A stretch of 64,000 nt of DNA, from contig CP014326.1 in the NCBI GenBank assembly GCA_001560895.1, positions 1,190,001 through 1,254,000 of the forward strand, in the 5' to 3' direction. The first letter of the stretch is position 1. Each line of letters opens with the position of its first letter. The notes under the pieces were generated by a model. It did not search any database. It saw only the letters and a program-made list of their open reading frames with translations, and was not told the origin of the DNA. The position numbers and the translations under genes were made by a program. Source of the DNA: Streptococcus mitis (GTDB lineage Bacteria > Bacillota > Bacilli > Lactobacillales > Streptococcaceae). Of this stretch, positions 44,837 through 54,194 are shown piece after piece.

Positions 44837-46540
44837 TTATTTTTTCTTAGGTGAATGGATGGCCATTCCTAGAACATCCGCAAATGCTTCGTACATCACT
44901 TCAGAGTAGGTTGGGTGTCCGTGGATAGTCTTCAGCATTTCTTCAACAGTAATTTCCATTTCGATAATGCTTGACGCTTCGTTGATTAACTCTGCGGCTG
45001 CAGGACCGATAATGTGTACACCAAGGATTTCTCCGTATTTCTTATCTGCAATAACTTTTACGAAACCTTGAGCAGCATCTGAGGCAATGGCACGACCGTT
45101 AGCAGCAAAGTTGAACTTACCGATTTGGACATCGTATTTCTCACGAGCTTGTTCTTCTGTCAAACCTACTGCTGCTACTTCAGGAAGAGTGTAGATGGCT
45201 GCAGGAGTCAAGTTCAATTTGGCAACAGCATGATTTCCTTTAAGGGCATTTTCAGCGGCAACTTCACCCATGCGGAAAGCTGCGTGGGCCAACATCTTCG
45301 TACCGTTGATGTCACCTGGAGCGTAGATTCCAGGAACAGAAGTTTCCATGTATTCGTTGACCTTGATACGTCCACGATCCAGTTCAAACTCAACATCACC
45401 AATTCCTTCAAGGTCTGGCACACGACCGATTGAAAGAAGAGCTTTGCTTGCAATGATATCATCTTTTCCTTCAACCTTGATACGAAGTTGACCATTTTCC
45501 TCGATGATTTCTTGGAGCTTAGTGTCAGTTAAGATGGTCATACCTTTGCGCTCAAGGATCAAACGAAGGTTCTTAGAAACTTCAGCATCCATAGCTGGCA
45601 CGATACGGTCCATCATTTCGATAACAGTTATCTTTGAACCAAATGTCATGAAAGCTTGGCCGAGTTCAATACCGACAACGCCACCACCGATGATAACAAG
45701 GCTTTCTGGTACTTCATTCATTTCAAGAATGTCGTCACTGGTCATGACAAGTGATGATTCCATACCAGGGACGTTAATCTTGCTGACTTTTGAACCACCA
45801 GCAAGGATAATTTTCTTAGTTTCAAGCAATTCAGAACCATTTACCAAGACATTCTTATCTTTAGTGATGGTACCGATACCCTTATGAACAGTAACTCCGT
45901 AGCTACGAAGAAGACCTGCAACACCGCCAACAAGAGTATTAACAACTTTAGATTTAGTTTCTAAAAGTTTTTCCATATCAACAGTGAAGTTAGGATTTTC
46001 AATTACGATACCACGATTTGCTGCATGACCGATATTCTCGATAATTTCAGCGTTATGGAGGTAAGTCTTAGTTGGAATACATCCGCGGTTCAAGCAAGTA
46101 CCACCAAGTTCAGATTTCTCAACAAGAGCAACCTTACCACCTAATTGTGCAGCTTTAATAGCAGAAACATAACCAGCAGGTCCACCACCGATAACAACGA
46201 TATCGTAAGCGTCATCGCTCTTACCATCATCGTTTGAAGCACTTGCTGTAGGTGCTGGGCTAGCTTCTGGCGCTACTACTCCAGCTGTTGGTATGTTTTC
46301 GCCTTCTTCACCGAGGTAACCGATAACTTCCGTTACAGGGACTGTTTCACCGTCCCCTTTAAGGATAGCGATCAAGTAACCGTCTTCTTCTGCTTCCAAT
46401 TCCATGCTGACTTTGTCAGTCATGATTTCCAAAAGGATTTCTCCTTCTTTTACAAATTCTCCGACTTTTTTATTCCATTGGACAATTTGTCCTTCTGTCA
46501 TATCCACGCCGGCTTTTGGCATAATTACTTCTAAGGCCAT
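44837..46540 (-). CDS. lpdA: Dihydrolipoamide dehydrogenase with N-terminal lipoyl domain (E3)
   Basis: 567 residues, about 100 more than a plain E3. Residues 1-80 are a lipoyl domain (M-P-K-A-G...M-T-D-K-V-S-M) with the modifiable Lys43, then a flexible Ala/Pro/Ser linker (about 84-110). The FAD-binding G-G-G-P-A-G starts at 118; the redox disulfide is Cys149/Cys154 in G-G-T-C-L-N-R-G-C; the catalytic pair is His542-Glu547 in H-P-T-Y-S-E. Reoxidises dihydrolipoamide with NAD+. The partner E2 has no lipoyl domain, so this one carries the swinging arm. Confidence 0.96.
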   Translation of the reverse strand: MALEVIMPKAGVDMTEGQIVQWNKKVGEFVKEGEILLEIMTDKVSMELEAEEDGYLIAILKGDGETVPVTEVIGYLGEEGENIPTAGVVAPEASPAPTASASNDDGKSDDAYDIVVIGGGPAGYVSAIKAAQLGGKVALVEKSELGGTCLNRGCIPTKTYLHNAEIIENIGHAANRGIVIENPNFTVDMEKLLETKSKVVNTLVGGVAGLLRSYGVTVHKGIGTITKDKNVLVNGSELLETKKIILAGGSKVSKINVPGMESSLVMTSDDILEMNEVPESLVIIGGGVVGIELGQAFMTFGSKITVIEMMDRIVPAMDAEVSKNLRLILERKGMTILTDTKLQEIIEENGQLRIKVEGKDDIIASKALLSIGRVPDLEGIGDVEFELDRGRIKVNEYMETSVPGIYAPGDINGTKMLAHAAFRMGEVAAENALKGNHAVAKLNLTPAAIYTLPEVAAVGLTEEQAREKYDVQIGKFNFAANGRAIASDAAQGFVKVIADKKYGEILGVHIIGPAAAELINEASSIIEMEITVEEMLKTIHGHPTYSEVMYEAFADVLGMAIHSPKKK

Positions 46541-46585
46541 GTCTTCCTTCCTTTATCTATATCTTTAAAATGAATACTCTTGTTC

Positions 46586-47629
46586 TTAAATCAACATTGA
46601 GATTGGATTTTCAATCAATTCTTTCAAGTCTTTCATAAACTTAGCACCTGCCATACCATCTACAACACGGTGGTCAATTGTTAAGCCAAGACTCATGATT
46701 GGACGAATGACAATCTCACCATTGACGACAACTGGCTTCTCAATAGTCGAACTGACACCAAGAATAGCTGAGTTTGGTTGGTTGATGATAGGACCAAAGG
46801 ACTGAACACCAAACATTCCCAGGTTACTGATTGTGAATGTTGAATTTTGCAGTTCACTTGGAGCCAATTTACCATCCAAGGTACGGCCAATAACATCCTT
46901 GAAGGCTACGACCAGCTCTGAAAGGCTCATCTTTTCAGCATTGTAAACAACAGGTGTCATCAAACCATTATCCATCCCAACTGCCATCGCAAGGTTGACG
47001 TAGTTATGAGTGATAATAGTCTTGCCGTCTTCTGTCAATGAAGCGTTGATGTAAGGGTGTTTCATAAGGGTCTTCACAACAGCAAGTGAAAGAAGGTCTG
47101 TTACAGTAGTCTTCTTCCCAGTTGCTTCCATGATTGGCTCAAGAACCTTCTTACGAAGAGCCAGCATTTCAGTCATATCAACTTCATAATTGAGTGTGAA
47201 AGTTGGCGCAGTTAGGTATGATTCAACCATACGTTGGGCAATAACCTTACGCATTGGTGTCATTGGAATACGTTCAATTTCACCGTATGGTGTTACGTTA
47301 TCTGGAACTTCTTCCACTTTTTCAATCTGAGCAGGAGACTTGATAGTGTCGTTTTCGATATTTTCAGGAAGCAAGGCCAAAACATCCTTCTTCATGATTT
47401 TACCACGATGACCCGTTCCTTGAATTTCCTGCCAAGCAATGTTATGTTCGAGGGCAATTCGTTTTGCAAGTGGCGAAATGCGAACCACGTTTGTGTCTTT
47501 ATAAGTTTCCACGTCTTCTTTGTGGACACGACCGTTTGCACCTGAGCCAGAAACATCGTAGAGGTTGATCCCTAAATCATCCGCTAACTTTCTAGCTGCA
47601 GGAGTCGCTCTTAGCTTGTCATCAGCCAT
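46586..47629 (-). CDS. acoC: E2 acyltransferase without a lipoyl domain (AcoC)
   Basis: 347 residues. It opens directly with a peripheral-subunit-binding domain (R-A-T-P-A-A-R-K-L-A, about 7-42) and then a second one (I-S-P-L-A-K-R-I-A, about 50-86), followed by the catalytic acyltransferase core (about 120-347) with His320 and Asp324 in D-H-R-V-V-D-G. The N-terminal lipoyl domain of ordinary E2 proteins is absent; it is on E3. ATG at 47627-47629 with GGAGAGG. 560 nt of repeats separate it from acoB. Confidence 0.94.
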   Translation of the reverse strand: MADDKLRATPAARKLADDLGINLYDVSGSGANGRVHKEDVETYKDTNVVRISPLAKRIALEHNIAWQEIQGTGHRGKIMKKDVLALLPENIENDTIKSPAQIEKVEEVPDNVTPYGEIERIPMTPMRKVIAQRMVESYLTAPTFTLNYEVDMTEMLALRKKVLEPIMEATGKKTTVTDLLSLAVVKTLMKHPYINASLTEDGKTIITHNYVNLAMAVGMDNGLMTPVVYNAEKMSLSELVVAFKDVIGRTLDGKLAPSELQNSTFTISNLGMFGVQSFGPIINQPNSAILGVSSTIEKPVVVNGEIVIRPIMSLGLTIDHRVVDGMAGAKFMKDLKELIENPISMLI

Positions 47630-47650
47630 GACCTCTCCAATTCTATTTAT

Positions 47651-47754
47651 GATACTAAGGGCGTTTAAAAGCGATAGAAAAATAGGAAATCGACGATGGC
47701 TTCGATGAAGCCAAGGAGATTTATCTTTTTTCCGAGCTTTTAGCCCGTGTTCGA
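47651..47754 (-). repeat. Long-hairpin repeat, unit 3 (acoB-acoC spacer)
   Basis: Pairing segments: GGGC/GCCC, TAAAAGC/GCTTTTA, GAAAAA/TTTTTC, AAATC/GATTT, and apical TGGCTTC/GAAGCCA with loop GAT. Conserved core AATAGGAAA, GACGA, AAGG and TTATCTTTTT. Confidence 0.85.
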
Positions 47755-47760
47755 ATATAA

Positions 47761-47865
47761 GATATTAAGGACGCAGAGGGCAATGAAAAAATAGGAGATT
47801 GACGATGTGTTCGATGAACACAAGGAAATCTATCTTTTTTTTCGCAGACCTCCGTCCGAATTCAA
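47761..47865 (-). repeat. Long-hairpin repeat, unit 4 (acoB-acoC spacer)
   Basis: Same layout with different paired bases: GGACG/CGTCC, GAGG/CCTC, GAAAAAA/TTTTTTC, GATT/AATC, apical TGTGTTC/GAACACA with loop GAT. Confidence 0.85.
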
Positions 47866-47871
47866 TTAAAT

Positions 47872-47977
47872 GATACTAAGGGCGTCAAAAGTCAAAGTGA
47901 AAATAGGAAACTTGACGAAGAAACTTTAGTTTCTAGGAAAGTTTATCTTTTTCACACAGACTTTAGCCCGTGTTCAA
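47872..47977 (-). repeat. Long-hairpin repeat, unit 5 (acoB-acoC spacer)
   Basis: GGGC/GCCC, AAAGTC/GACTTT, GTGAAAA/TTTTCAC, AAACTT/AAGTTT, apical AGAAACT/AGTTTCT. Nearest in sequence to unit 1 of the carA-carB spacer. Confidence 0.85.
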
Positions 47978-48189
47978 CTCTACAAGTAACTTGGACACGA
48001 AACGCATCTCAAGTTACTACGGTTGCCGCTATCAGGCGGACAACCTAGTAGACTTACTAATTCATTCGTCGAATATTATCGATTCGACTCACTCATGTCG
48101 CAACTCTTCAAATCACTTGAATACAACACGTATCTCAAGTTACTAAAGTTAAAAAATCAAATATTTTACATAATTTAATTTATGTGATT
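47978..48189 (-). other. Hairpin-rich remainder of the acoB-acoC spacer
   Basis: ATCTCAAGTTACTA occurs twice (near 48006 and 48133). GGTTG/CAACC (48021-48025, 48041-48045) encloses the GCTATCAGGC core shared with 21160-21169, and GTCGAAT/ATTCGAC forms another small stem near 48070-48090. No gene. Confidence 0.6.
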
Positions 48190-49182
48190 TTATTCTTTGT
48201 TATATGTCTTACGGATTGCTTCTTTAATGCTTTCAATGGTTGGAATCATTGCATTCTCTAGGTTTTGTGCATAAGGCATTGGCACATCTTCTCCTGCGCA
48301 ACGGCGGATTGGTGCATCTAGATAATCAAATGCTTCTGATTCTGAAATAATAGCTGAAATCTCTCCGATATAGCCGCTTGTTTTGTGGGCATCGTTGACC
48401 AGAACAACCTTACCAGTCTTCTTAACTGAGTTAATGATGATATCCTTATCAAGCGGAACAAGGGTACGTGGGTCAACAATTTCAACTGAAATGCCTTCTT
48501 CTGCTAATTCTTCAGCAGCTTGAACCACACGGCGAAGCATTTTTCCATAAGTAACAACTGTTACATCCGTACCTTCACGTTTGATTTCCCCAACTCCAAG
48601 TGGAATCGTGTAGTCTGGATCAACTGGCACTTCCCCTTTTTGGTTAAATTCTGACTTGTACTCAAGAATGATAACAGGGTTATTATCACGGATAGAAGAC
48701 TTAAGCAATCCTTTCATATCCGCAGGTGTACCTGGTGCCACAACCTTAAGTCCTGGAATGTGAGTAAACCAAGACTCTAGTGATTGCGAGTGCTGGGCTG
48801 CAGAACCAACTCCGTTACCTGCTGCACAACGGACAGTCATTGGAACCTGACCTTTACCACCAAACATATAACGTGTTTTGGCAGCTTGGTTGACGATATT
48901 GTCCATGGCAATAACCGAGAAATCCATGAAGGTCATATCGACGATTGGACGAAGCCCTGTCATGGCTGCTCCTGCTGCTGCACCTGAGATAGCAGCCTCA
49001 GAAATTGGACAGTCACGAACACGTTCTGGACCAAATTCTTCAAGCATTCCAACAGATGTTCCGAAGTCTCCTCCGAAGACACCGACATCTTCTCCCATCA
49101 AGAACACATTTTTATCGCGACGCATTTCCTCAGACATAGCAAGGATAATGGTGTCACGGAACGACATTGTTTTTGTTTCCAT
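48190..49182 (-). CDS. acoB: Dehydrogenase E1 beta subunit (AcoB)
   Basis: 330 residues. Transketolase-type pyrimidine-binding domain (V-F-L-M-G-E-D-V-G with the conserved Glu that activates thiamine diphosphate) and the C-terminal domain. Forms the alpha2beta2 E1 with AcoA, which decarboxylates pyruvate or acetoin. The annotation as acetoin or pyruvate dehydrogenase is not settled by sequence. Starts 15 nt after the acoA stop. Confidence 0.94.
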   Translation of the reverse strand: METKTMSFRDTIILAMSEEMRRDKNVFLMGEDVGVFGGDFGTSVGMLEEFGPERVRDCPISEAAISGAAAGAAMTGLRPIVDMTFMDFSVIAMDNIVNQAAKTRYMFGGKGQVPMTVRCAAGNGVGSAAQHSQSLESWFTHIPGLKVVAPGTPADMKGLLKSSIRDNNPVIILEYKSEFNQKGEVPVDPDYTIPLGVGEIKREGTDVTVVTYGKMLRRVVQAAEELAEEGISVEIVDPRTLVPLDKDIIINSVKKTGKVVLVNDAHKTSGYIGEISAIISESEAFDYLDAPIRRCAGEDVPMPYAQNLENAMIPTIESIKEAIRKTYNKE

Positions 49183-49197
49183 TTTATCTCTTTCTCC

Positions 49198-50166
49198 TTA
49201 GTCTGCGTAAATATCTTCAAATGCTGATTCAAGCGGTGGGAATGGACTTTCTTCCGCAAATTTAACAGAAGCTTCTACTGCTTCCTTTACTTGCGCTTGG
49301 ATTTCTTCCAATTCTTCAGCATTTGCAATGTTATTTTCAACAAGGCACTTGCGAAGATTTTCGATTGGATCTTTTTGTTTCCACAATTCCACTTCTTCAC
49401 GTGTACGATATTTACCAGGGTCAGATGATGAGTGACCGAGCCAGCGATAAGTTACACTTTCAATCAAGACTGGACCATTGCCACCACGAACATGGTCTAC
49501 AGCTTTCTTAAATCCTTCATAGACATCGATGACGTTGTTGCCATCTTCGATAAACATTCCAGGAATTCCGTAAGCAGCACTACGTTGATGAATGTGCTCT
49601 ACATTAGTCATTTTCTTGATATCCGCAGAGATTCCATAACCATTGTTGATGCAGTAGAAAATGACTGGGAGTTTCCAGATAGAAGCCATGTTGACTGCTT
49701 CGTGGAAGACACCTTCGTTGGTCGCACCATCACCAAAGAAGCAGACGACAATTTTTCCAGTATGTTGCATCTGTTGACTAAGGGCTGCACCAACAGCGAT
49801 TCCCATACCACCACCTACGATACCATTGGCACCAAGGTTACCAGCATCAAGGTCGGCGATATGCATAGAACCACCTTTCCCTTTACAGGTTCCAGTGTAT
49901 TTCCCAAGGATTTCTGCCATCATTCCATTGAGATCAATTCCTTTGGCAATAGCTTGTCCGTGACCACGGTGGTTTGATGTGATCAGATCATCTGAATTGA
50001 GAGCTAACATAGCCCCCACGTTAGCTGCCTCTTCACCAACAGAAAAGTGCGTCATTCCTGGCACTTTTCCTTTCTTTACTAATTGCGCAATTTTTAAGTC
50101 CATACGACGGATTTCTTCCATCTTACGAAACATCTCTAGCAAAAGATTTTTATCTAAAGTTGACAT
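49198..50166 (-). CDS. acoA: Dehydrogenase E1 alpha subunit (AcoA)
   Basis: 322 residues. The thiamine diphosphate motif G-D-G-A-T-N-E-G...N-N-G-Y-G-I-S is complete, and H-R-G-H-G and the phosphorylation-loop-like S-S-D-P-G-K-Y-R-T are present. First gene of acoA-acoB-acoC-lpdA-lplA. Its promoter (TTGACA-17-TAAAAT) is one of the best in the window. The complex gives acetyl-CoA and NADH; SpxR and pyruvate oxidase compete for the same pyruvate. Confidence 0.94.
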   Translation of the reverse strand: MSTLDKNLLLEMFRKMEEIRRMDLKIAQLVKKGKVPGMTHFSVGEEAANVGAMLALNSDDLITSNHRGHGQAIAKGIDLNGMMAEILGKYTGTCKGKGGSMHIADLDAGNLGANGIVGGGMGIAVGAALSQQMQHTGKIVVCFFGDGATNEGVFHEAVNMASIWKLPVIFYCINNGYGISADIKKMTNVEHIHQRSAAYGIPGMFIEDGNNVIDVYEGFKKAVDHVRGGNGPVLIESVTYRWLGHSSSDPGKYRTREEVELWKQKDPIENLRKCLVENNIANAEELEEIQAQVKEAVEASVKFAEESPFPPLESAFEDIYAD

Positions 50167-50200
50167 CTTCTTGCCTTTCTAACTTTCTTCTTACCTTACT

Positions 50201-50229
50201 ATTTTACCGTTTTTGGAAAATACTGTCAA
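50201..50229 (-). promoter_or_regulatory. Promoter of the aco operon
   Basis: Minus strand TTGACA (50224-50229), 17 bp, TAAAAT (50201-50206), about 35 nt before the acoA start. Confidence 0.85.
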
Positions 50230-50260
50230 AGTTTTTCTTGAGGAAATTTCACAAAATAAA

Positions 50261-50292
50261 AAAGAAACCCCAATGAGAACAAGGGATTTTCT
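50261..50292 (-). terminator. Terminator after the MATE gene
   Basis: AGAAAATCCC, loop, GGGGTTTCTTTTTT on the minus strand, about 28 nt past the stop codon and just upstream of the aco promoter. Confidence 0.8.
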
Positions 50293-50319
50293 TATCAAGA
50301 ATATTTTTTCACAAACTTT

Positions 50320-51681
50320 TTATTGTTTAGATTTTGCTAAAGATTCAAATCTCTTTATAATCACAGTTAAACGCCAACGGTAGAGGGCCCCACTCACAAT
50401 CAGACTAATAATCAAGCCAATCCAGTATGAATAAGCACCAAAATCTGTTAGAGTATCAAATACCATAGCGACTGGGATTGCTACACCCCAATAACCAACC
50501 AAACCAAGGTAAAAAGGAATAACTGTATCCTTATACCCCCGTAAAATTCCCTGAAGGGGGGCCGCAAAGGTATCTGCTAACTGGAAGAAAAGACTGTAAG
50601 TCAAAAAGCGCGCTGTCAAATCGATAAATTCTGGGTCGTTACCATAAAGACTAGCCACATTTCCCCTAAAAATGTAAAGGAAGGATAAGGTGAAGCCTGC
50701 AAAGATGAGGGCTGTCCATCTTCCTAAACCAATATAGGTTTTCGCATCATCAAATCGCTTAGCACCCACTTCATAGGAAACGACAATAGCCATAGCCGAT
50801 GAGATACTCATAGGAAAGGCGTACATGAGACTTGAAAAGTTCATTGCTGATTGATGACTAGCAATAATCAAAGACGAGAACTTAGCCATAATCAAGCCAA
50901 CCACAGAAAAGATAGCCACTTCCGCAAAGACAGTTCCCCCAATAGGCAGACCTAAGCGAACCCCTTCCTTGATTTTATCCATATTAAGCGGAATGCGTTT
51001 CTCAAGATGTAGGGATTTGAGCTTTTCCTGTTTAAATAAAACCAGAATAGAAATCCCCAGTAAGACCCAATAGGCCAAGGAAGTACCTAATCCAGAACCA
51101 GCACCTCCCAACTCTGGAACACCAAAGGCCCCGTAAATCAAGAGATAGTTAAATCCACTATTGAGAGGAAGTAACAAAAGCATGAGATACATGGACAGTT
51201 TGGTCAACCCCAGCGAATCCAGCAAGGAACGAATAACACTAAAGAGCAACAAGGGGATGATCCCGATAGATAAAAACCAAAGATAGCGAACTGCTACTGC
51301 TGCTACTGGCGCTTCTAACCCAATATGATTCAAAACAGGTGGTGCCAGGAAAAGTACCAGTCCCAGCAAGACCACGGATAGACCCAAGGCCAGATAGATG
51401 AACTGGTAAAAATCTGATGCCACTTCTTCCTTTTTACCTCGACCAAGATGGTGACCAATGATGGGCACCAAGGCTGAAACAATCCCAGTTAAGAATGTAA
51501 AGAAAGGATTCCAGATACTGGTCGCCATAGACACACCAGCCAAGTCTATAGTGCTGTATTGACCTGTCATAGTCGTATCAACAAAGGAGGCAGAATAATT
51601 GGCAAATTGATAAATCAGGATAGGGAAAAATATCTTTAAAAATAAGATAAACTTGTCTTTAAAATGATGGGTTTGGTACAT
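50320..51681 (-). CDS. MATE-family multidrug efflux transporter
   Basis: 453 residues, 12 hydrophobic segments in two related halves, the MATE length. N-terminal half holds P-I-L-I-Y-Q-F-A-N-Y and later Q-P-style turns are replaced as in the Gram-positive DinF/PdrM-like branch. Exports drugs with Na+ or H+; a pneumococcal counterpart is PdrM. Last gene of ung-mutX-pyrC-MATE, 41 nt after pyrC. Substrate unknown. Confidence 0.88.
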   Translation of the reverse strand: MYQTHHFKDKFILFLKIFFPILIYQFANYSASFVDTTMTGQYSTIDLAGVSMATSIWNPFFTFLTGIVSALVPIIGHHLGRGKKEEVASDFYQFIYLALGLSVVLLGLVLFLAPPVLNHIGLEAPVAAVAVRYLWFLSIGIIPLLLFSVIRSLLDSLGLTKLSMYLMLLLLPLNSGFNYLLIYGAFGVPELGGAGSGLGTSLAYWVLLGISILVLFKQEKLKSLHLEKRIPLNMDKIKEGVRLGLPIGGTVFAEVAIFSVVGLIMAKFSSLIIASHQSAMNFSSLMYAFPMSISSAMAIVVSYEVGAKRFDDAKTYIGLGRWTALIFAGFTLSFLYIFRGNVASLYGNDPEFIDLTARFLTYSLFFQLADTFAAPLQGILRGYKDTVIPFYLGLVGYWGVAIPVAMVFDTLTDFGAYSYWIGLIISLIVSGALYRWRLTVIIKRFESLAKSKQ

Positions 51682-51722
51682 ATAGGCTCTCTATTCTTTT
51701 TATTTACAGAGCAGACTCCAAC

Positions 51723-52991
51723 CTAGTTTTGATAGACAATTTGTCCCTTACAGATGGTATATTTAACCTGCCCTTTTAAGGTTTCACCGATGAATGGTGA
51801 ATTAGCTGCTTTGGAAGCAAAATGGGAGTCCACAAGGCGGTCAGCCTTAGCATCAAAAATAGTAATATCCGCTGGACCATTCTCAGCCAAGTAACCTGCT
51901 TCAAAGTTATAAAGTTTAGCTGGGTTATAGGTCATTTTTTCAAGCAATTCCATCAAGCTCAACTCCCCAGCTTCCACCAAATAAGTCAAACCGAGAGACA
52001 GAGAGGTTTCTAAACCAGTCATACCAGATGGCGCTTTGGTAATATCCTCAACATTTTTCTCATCCGCATGGTGAGGCGCGTGGTCTGTCGCGATAACTGT
52101 AATGACACCTGATTTGAGACCTTCGATAACGGCACGACGGTCTGATTCCAAACGAAGCGGTGGATTCATCTTAGCATTGCTACCTTGTGTCAAAAGGAGC
52201 GCTTCGGTCTTAGAAAAATGCTGTGGTGCTACTTCTGCTGTTACTTGCGCTCCCAATCCTTGAGCAAACTCAACTACTTTGACACTTTCTTCCTTAGACA
52301 AATGCTGAATATGAACATGGGCCTTGGTTGCATAGGCAATCATGACATCACGCGCCATCATAGCATACTCAGCCACCCCAGTCGCACCGCATATATGGAA
52401 ATGTTCTTTAGCGATATTTTCATTAAAGCCAAGAACACCGTTCAAACCTGGATCTTCCTCATGAAGACTAATAAAGGTATTGAGTTTTTTGGCTTCCTCC
52501 ATGGCTTCCTTGACAACCTTACTGCTTTCAAGAGGAATACCGTCATCAGAAAAACCAACAGCACCTGCTTCTAAGAGTGCCTTAAAGTCAGTCAAATCTT
52601 GCCCATTAAAATTCTTAGTTATGGTCGCAACCGTCTTAACATTAATCTTCTCTTTGGCAGCTGACTGGAGAACTTCTTGCAAAGTCTCCACGTCTGAAAT
52701 GGTTGGACTAGTATTAGCCATCATGACAACCGTTGTAAAACCACCTGCAGCGGCTGCTAGAGCACCTGTATGGATATCTTCCTTGTGGGTTTGACCAGGT
52801 TCACGGAAATGAACATGAATATCGACCAAGCCAGGAGCAACTACAAGACCAGTAGCATCTAAGATTTCTGCTCCTTCTTCTTTAATCTCAGGCGCAATTT
52901 TGATAATTTTCCCACCTTGAACTAAGACATCACACACTTGATCCAAACCAGACTTGGGATCCATTACACGACCATTTTTGATTAGTAGCAT
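51723..52991 (-). CDS. pyrC: Dihydroorotase
   Basis: 422 residues, class I bacterial type. Metal ligands in D-I-H-V-H-F-R-E-P and the catalytic region A-T-D-H-A-P-H are visible. Closes carbamoyl aspartate to dihydroorotate, the step after PyrB. It is not in the PyrR operon but in a repair/transport unit with ung and mutX. AAAGGAG precedes the ATG; gap to mutX is 12 nt. Confidence 0.95.
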   Translation of the reverse strand: MLLIKNGRVMDPKSGLDQVCDVLVQGGKIIKIAPEIKEEGAEILDATGLVVAPGLVDIHVHFREPGQTHKEDIHTGALAAAAGGFTTVVMMANTSPTISDVETLQEVLQSAAKEKINVKTVATITKNFNGQDLTDFKALLEAGAVGFSDDGIPLESSKVVKEAMEEAKKLNTFISLHEEDPGLNGVLGFNENIAKEHFHICGATGVAEYAMMARDVMIAYATKAHVHIQHLSKEESVKVVEFAQGLGAQVTAEVAPQHFSKTEALLLTQGSNAKMNPPLRLESDRRAVIEGLKSGVITVIATDHAPHHADEKNVEDITKAPSGMTGLETSLSLGLTYLVEAGELSLMELLEKMTYNPAKLYNFEAGYLAENGPADITIFDAKADRLVDSHFASKAANSPFIGETLKGQVKYTICKGQIVYQN

Positions 52992-53003
52992 CTGCTTTCT
53001 CCT

Positions 53004-53468
53004 TTATTCATAGAAATCAACTTGAGTATCCAACAATTTATCCCCATCATAAACAAACTTGGCTGAAAAGAAGGGTTTATCTTCTAAAAGCCACCCAACA
53101 AAGGTATGATCCCCTTCCCAAGTCGGCTTACTCAAAACCTCATCATAGGGAACCCATTCTAGCGTCCCCTCATTGCAGTCAATCAAGTCCCCCTCAAACT
53201 CTGTCACCTTAAAAACATAGGTATACCAGTCTAAATCTGGCGTAAATTCAGGAAAAGTGATTACGCCTTTTAGAACTGGCTTGGCTTTAAGCCCTGTTTC
53301 TTCGAGGATTTCACGCGCAGCACATTCCTGAGGTGTCTCTCCTCGCTCTAGCTTACCACCCACACCAATCCATTTCCCTTCATGAACATCATTGGGTTTC
53401 TTATTACGGTGGAGCATGAGCAGTTCTTTCCCGTTATCAATGTAGCAAATCGTCGCTAACTGAGGCAT
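53004..53468 (-). CDS. mutX: MutT/MutX-type 8-oxo-dGTP pyrophosphatase
   Basis: 154 residues. The complete Nudix box reads G-G-K-L-E-R-G-E-T-P...R-E-I-L-E-E-T-G. Cleans oxidised dGTP from the nucleotide pool, which complements MutY. In an H2O2-producing streptococcus this matters directly. Nine nt behind ung, in the same unit. Confidence 0.93.
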   Translation of the reverse strand: MPQLATICYIDNGKELLMLHRNKKPNDVHEGKWIGVGGKLERGETPQECAAREILEETGLKAKPVLKGVITFPEFTPDLDWYTYVFKVTEFEGDLIDCNEGTLEWVPYDEVLSKPTWEGDHTFVGWLLEDKPFFSAKFVYDGDKLLDTQVDFYE

Positions 53469-53477
53469 ATTCTCTCC

Positions 53478-54131
53478 TTATCTAAGCCAATCTACTGGCT
53501 CTTGTCCTGTTTCTGTTAAGAATGTATTAGCCTTGGAAAAAGGCTTGGAACTCCAGAATCCTCTATAAACCGACAAAGGACTGGGATGGGCTGATTCGAT
53601 AATCAAGTGGTGAGGATTGGTAACCAAGACCTTCTTCTTGCGTGCATAGGCTCCCCAGAGTACAAAAACGACTGGTCTATCTAGATGATTGACCACCTGA
53701 ATCACAGCATCTGTAAATGACTCCCATATCTGCCCAGCATGACCATTGGCATGACCGGCAGGAACAGTCAGACATGCATTGAGAAGTAAGACTCCTTGCT
53801 CAGCCCAAGCCGTCAAATCATGTGATTTCTTAACTCCGATATCATCTGACAATTCTTTCAAGATATTTTGCAAGGATGGCGGAGCTGGGATAGAGTCAGG
53901 AACAGAAAAACTCAAGCCCTGCGCCTGACCTGGTCCGTGATAAGGATCCTGCCCCAGAATCACCACCTTAACTTCTTCAAGCCGTGTTGTCAGGAGAGCC
54001 TGAAAAACCTTCTCCTTAGGTGGATAAACGGTTCCCTGAGAATAGACCTGGTTCATAAACTGATTGATTTTACCGAAATAACCTTCAGGTAATTGCTCCT
54101 TAATCAAAGCATGCCAAGACGAATGTTCCAT
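53478..54131 (-). CDS. ung: Uracil-DNA glycosylase
   Basis: 217 residues. Water-activating loop [16 protein letters not shown] and the late H-P-S-P-L-S-V-Y are complete. Removes uracil from DNA. The ATG at 54129-54131 is used: AAGGAG lies 6 nt before it, whereas an in-frame TTG two codons upstream overlaps the site. Its -10 (TATAAT, 54160-54165) lies between this gene and the terminator of the preceding HAD gene. First gene of ung-mutX-pyrC-MATE. Confidence 0.96.
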   Translation of the reverse strand: MEHSSWHALIKEQLPEGYFGKINQFMNQVYSQGTVYPPKEKVFQALLTTRLEEVKVVILGQDPYHGPGQAQGLSFSVPDSIPAPPSLQNILKELSDDIGVKKSHDLTAWAEQGVLLLNACLTVPAGHANGHAGQIWESFTDAVIQVVNHLDRPVVFVLWGAYARKKKVLVTNPHHLIIESAHPSPLSVYRGFWSSKPFSKANTFLTETGQEPVDWLR

Positions 54132-54159
54132 AGCCAACTCCTTCGTTTTTACTGCCTCT

Positions 54160-54168
54160 ATTATAGCA
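54160..54168 (-). promoter_or_regulatory. ung operon promoter (extended -10)
   Basis: TG-C-TATAAT on the minus strand, directly after the T-run of the HAD terminator. Confidence 0.65.
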
Positions 54169-54194
54169 AAAAGTGGCTATCTAAACCACTTTTT
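54168..54194 (-). terminator. HAD gene terminator overlapping its stop codon
   Basis: AAAAAGTGG / CCACTTTTT perfect 9-bp stem with 9-nt loop. The first bases coincide with the HAD stop codon. Confidence 0.88.

Noticed and set aside
47651..48189. CRISPR array in the acoB-acoC spacer
   Set aside because: Repeats are about 105 bp, differ from each other, have no unique spacers, and no cas genes are present.
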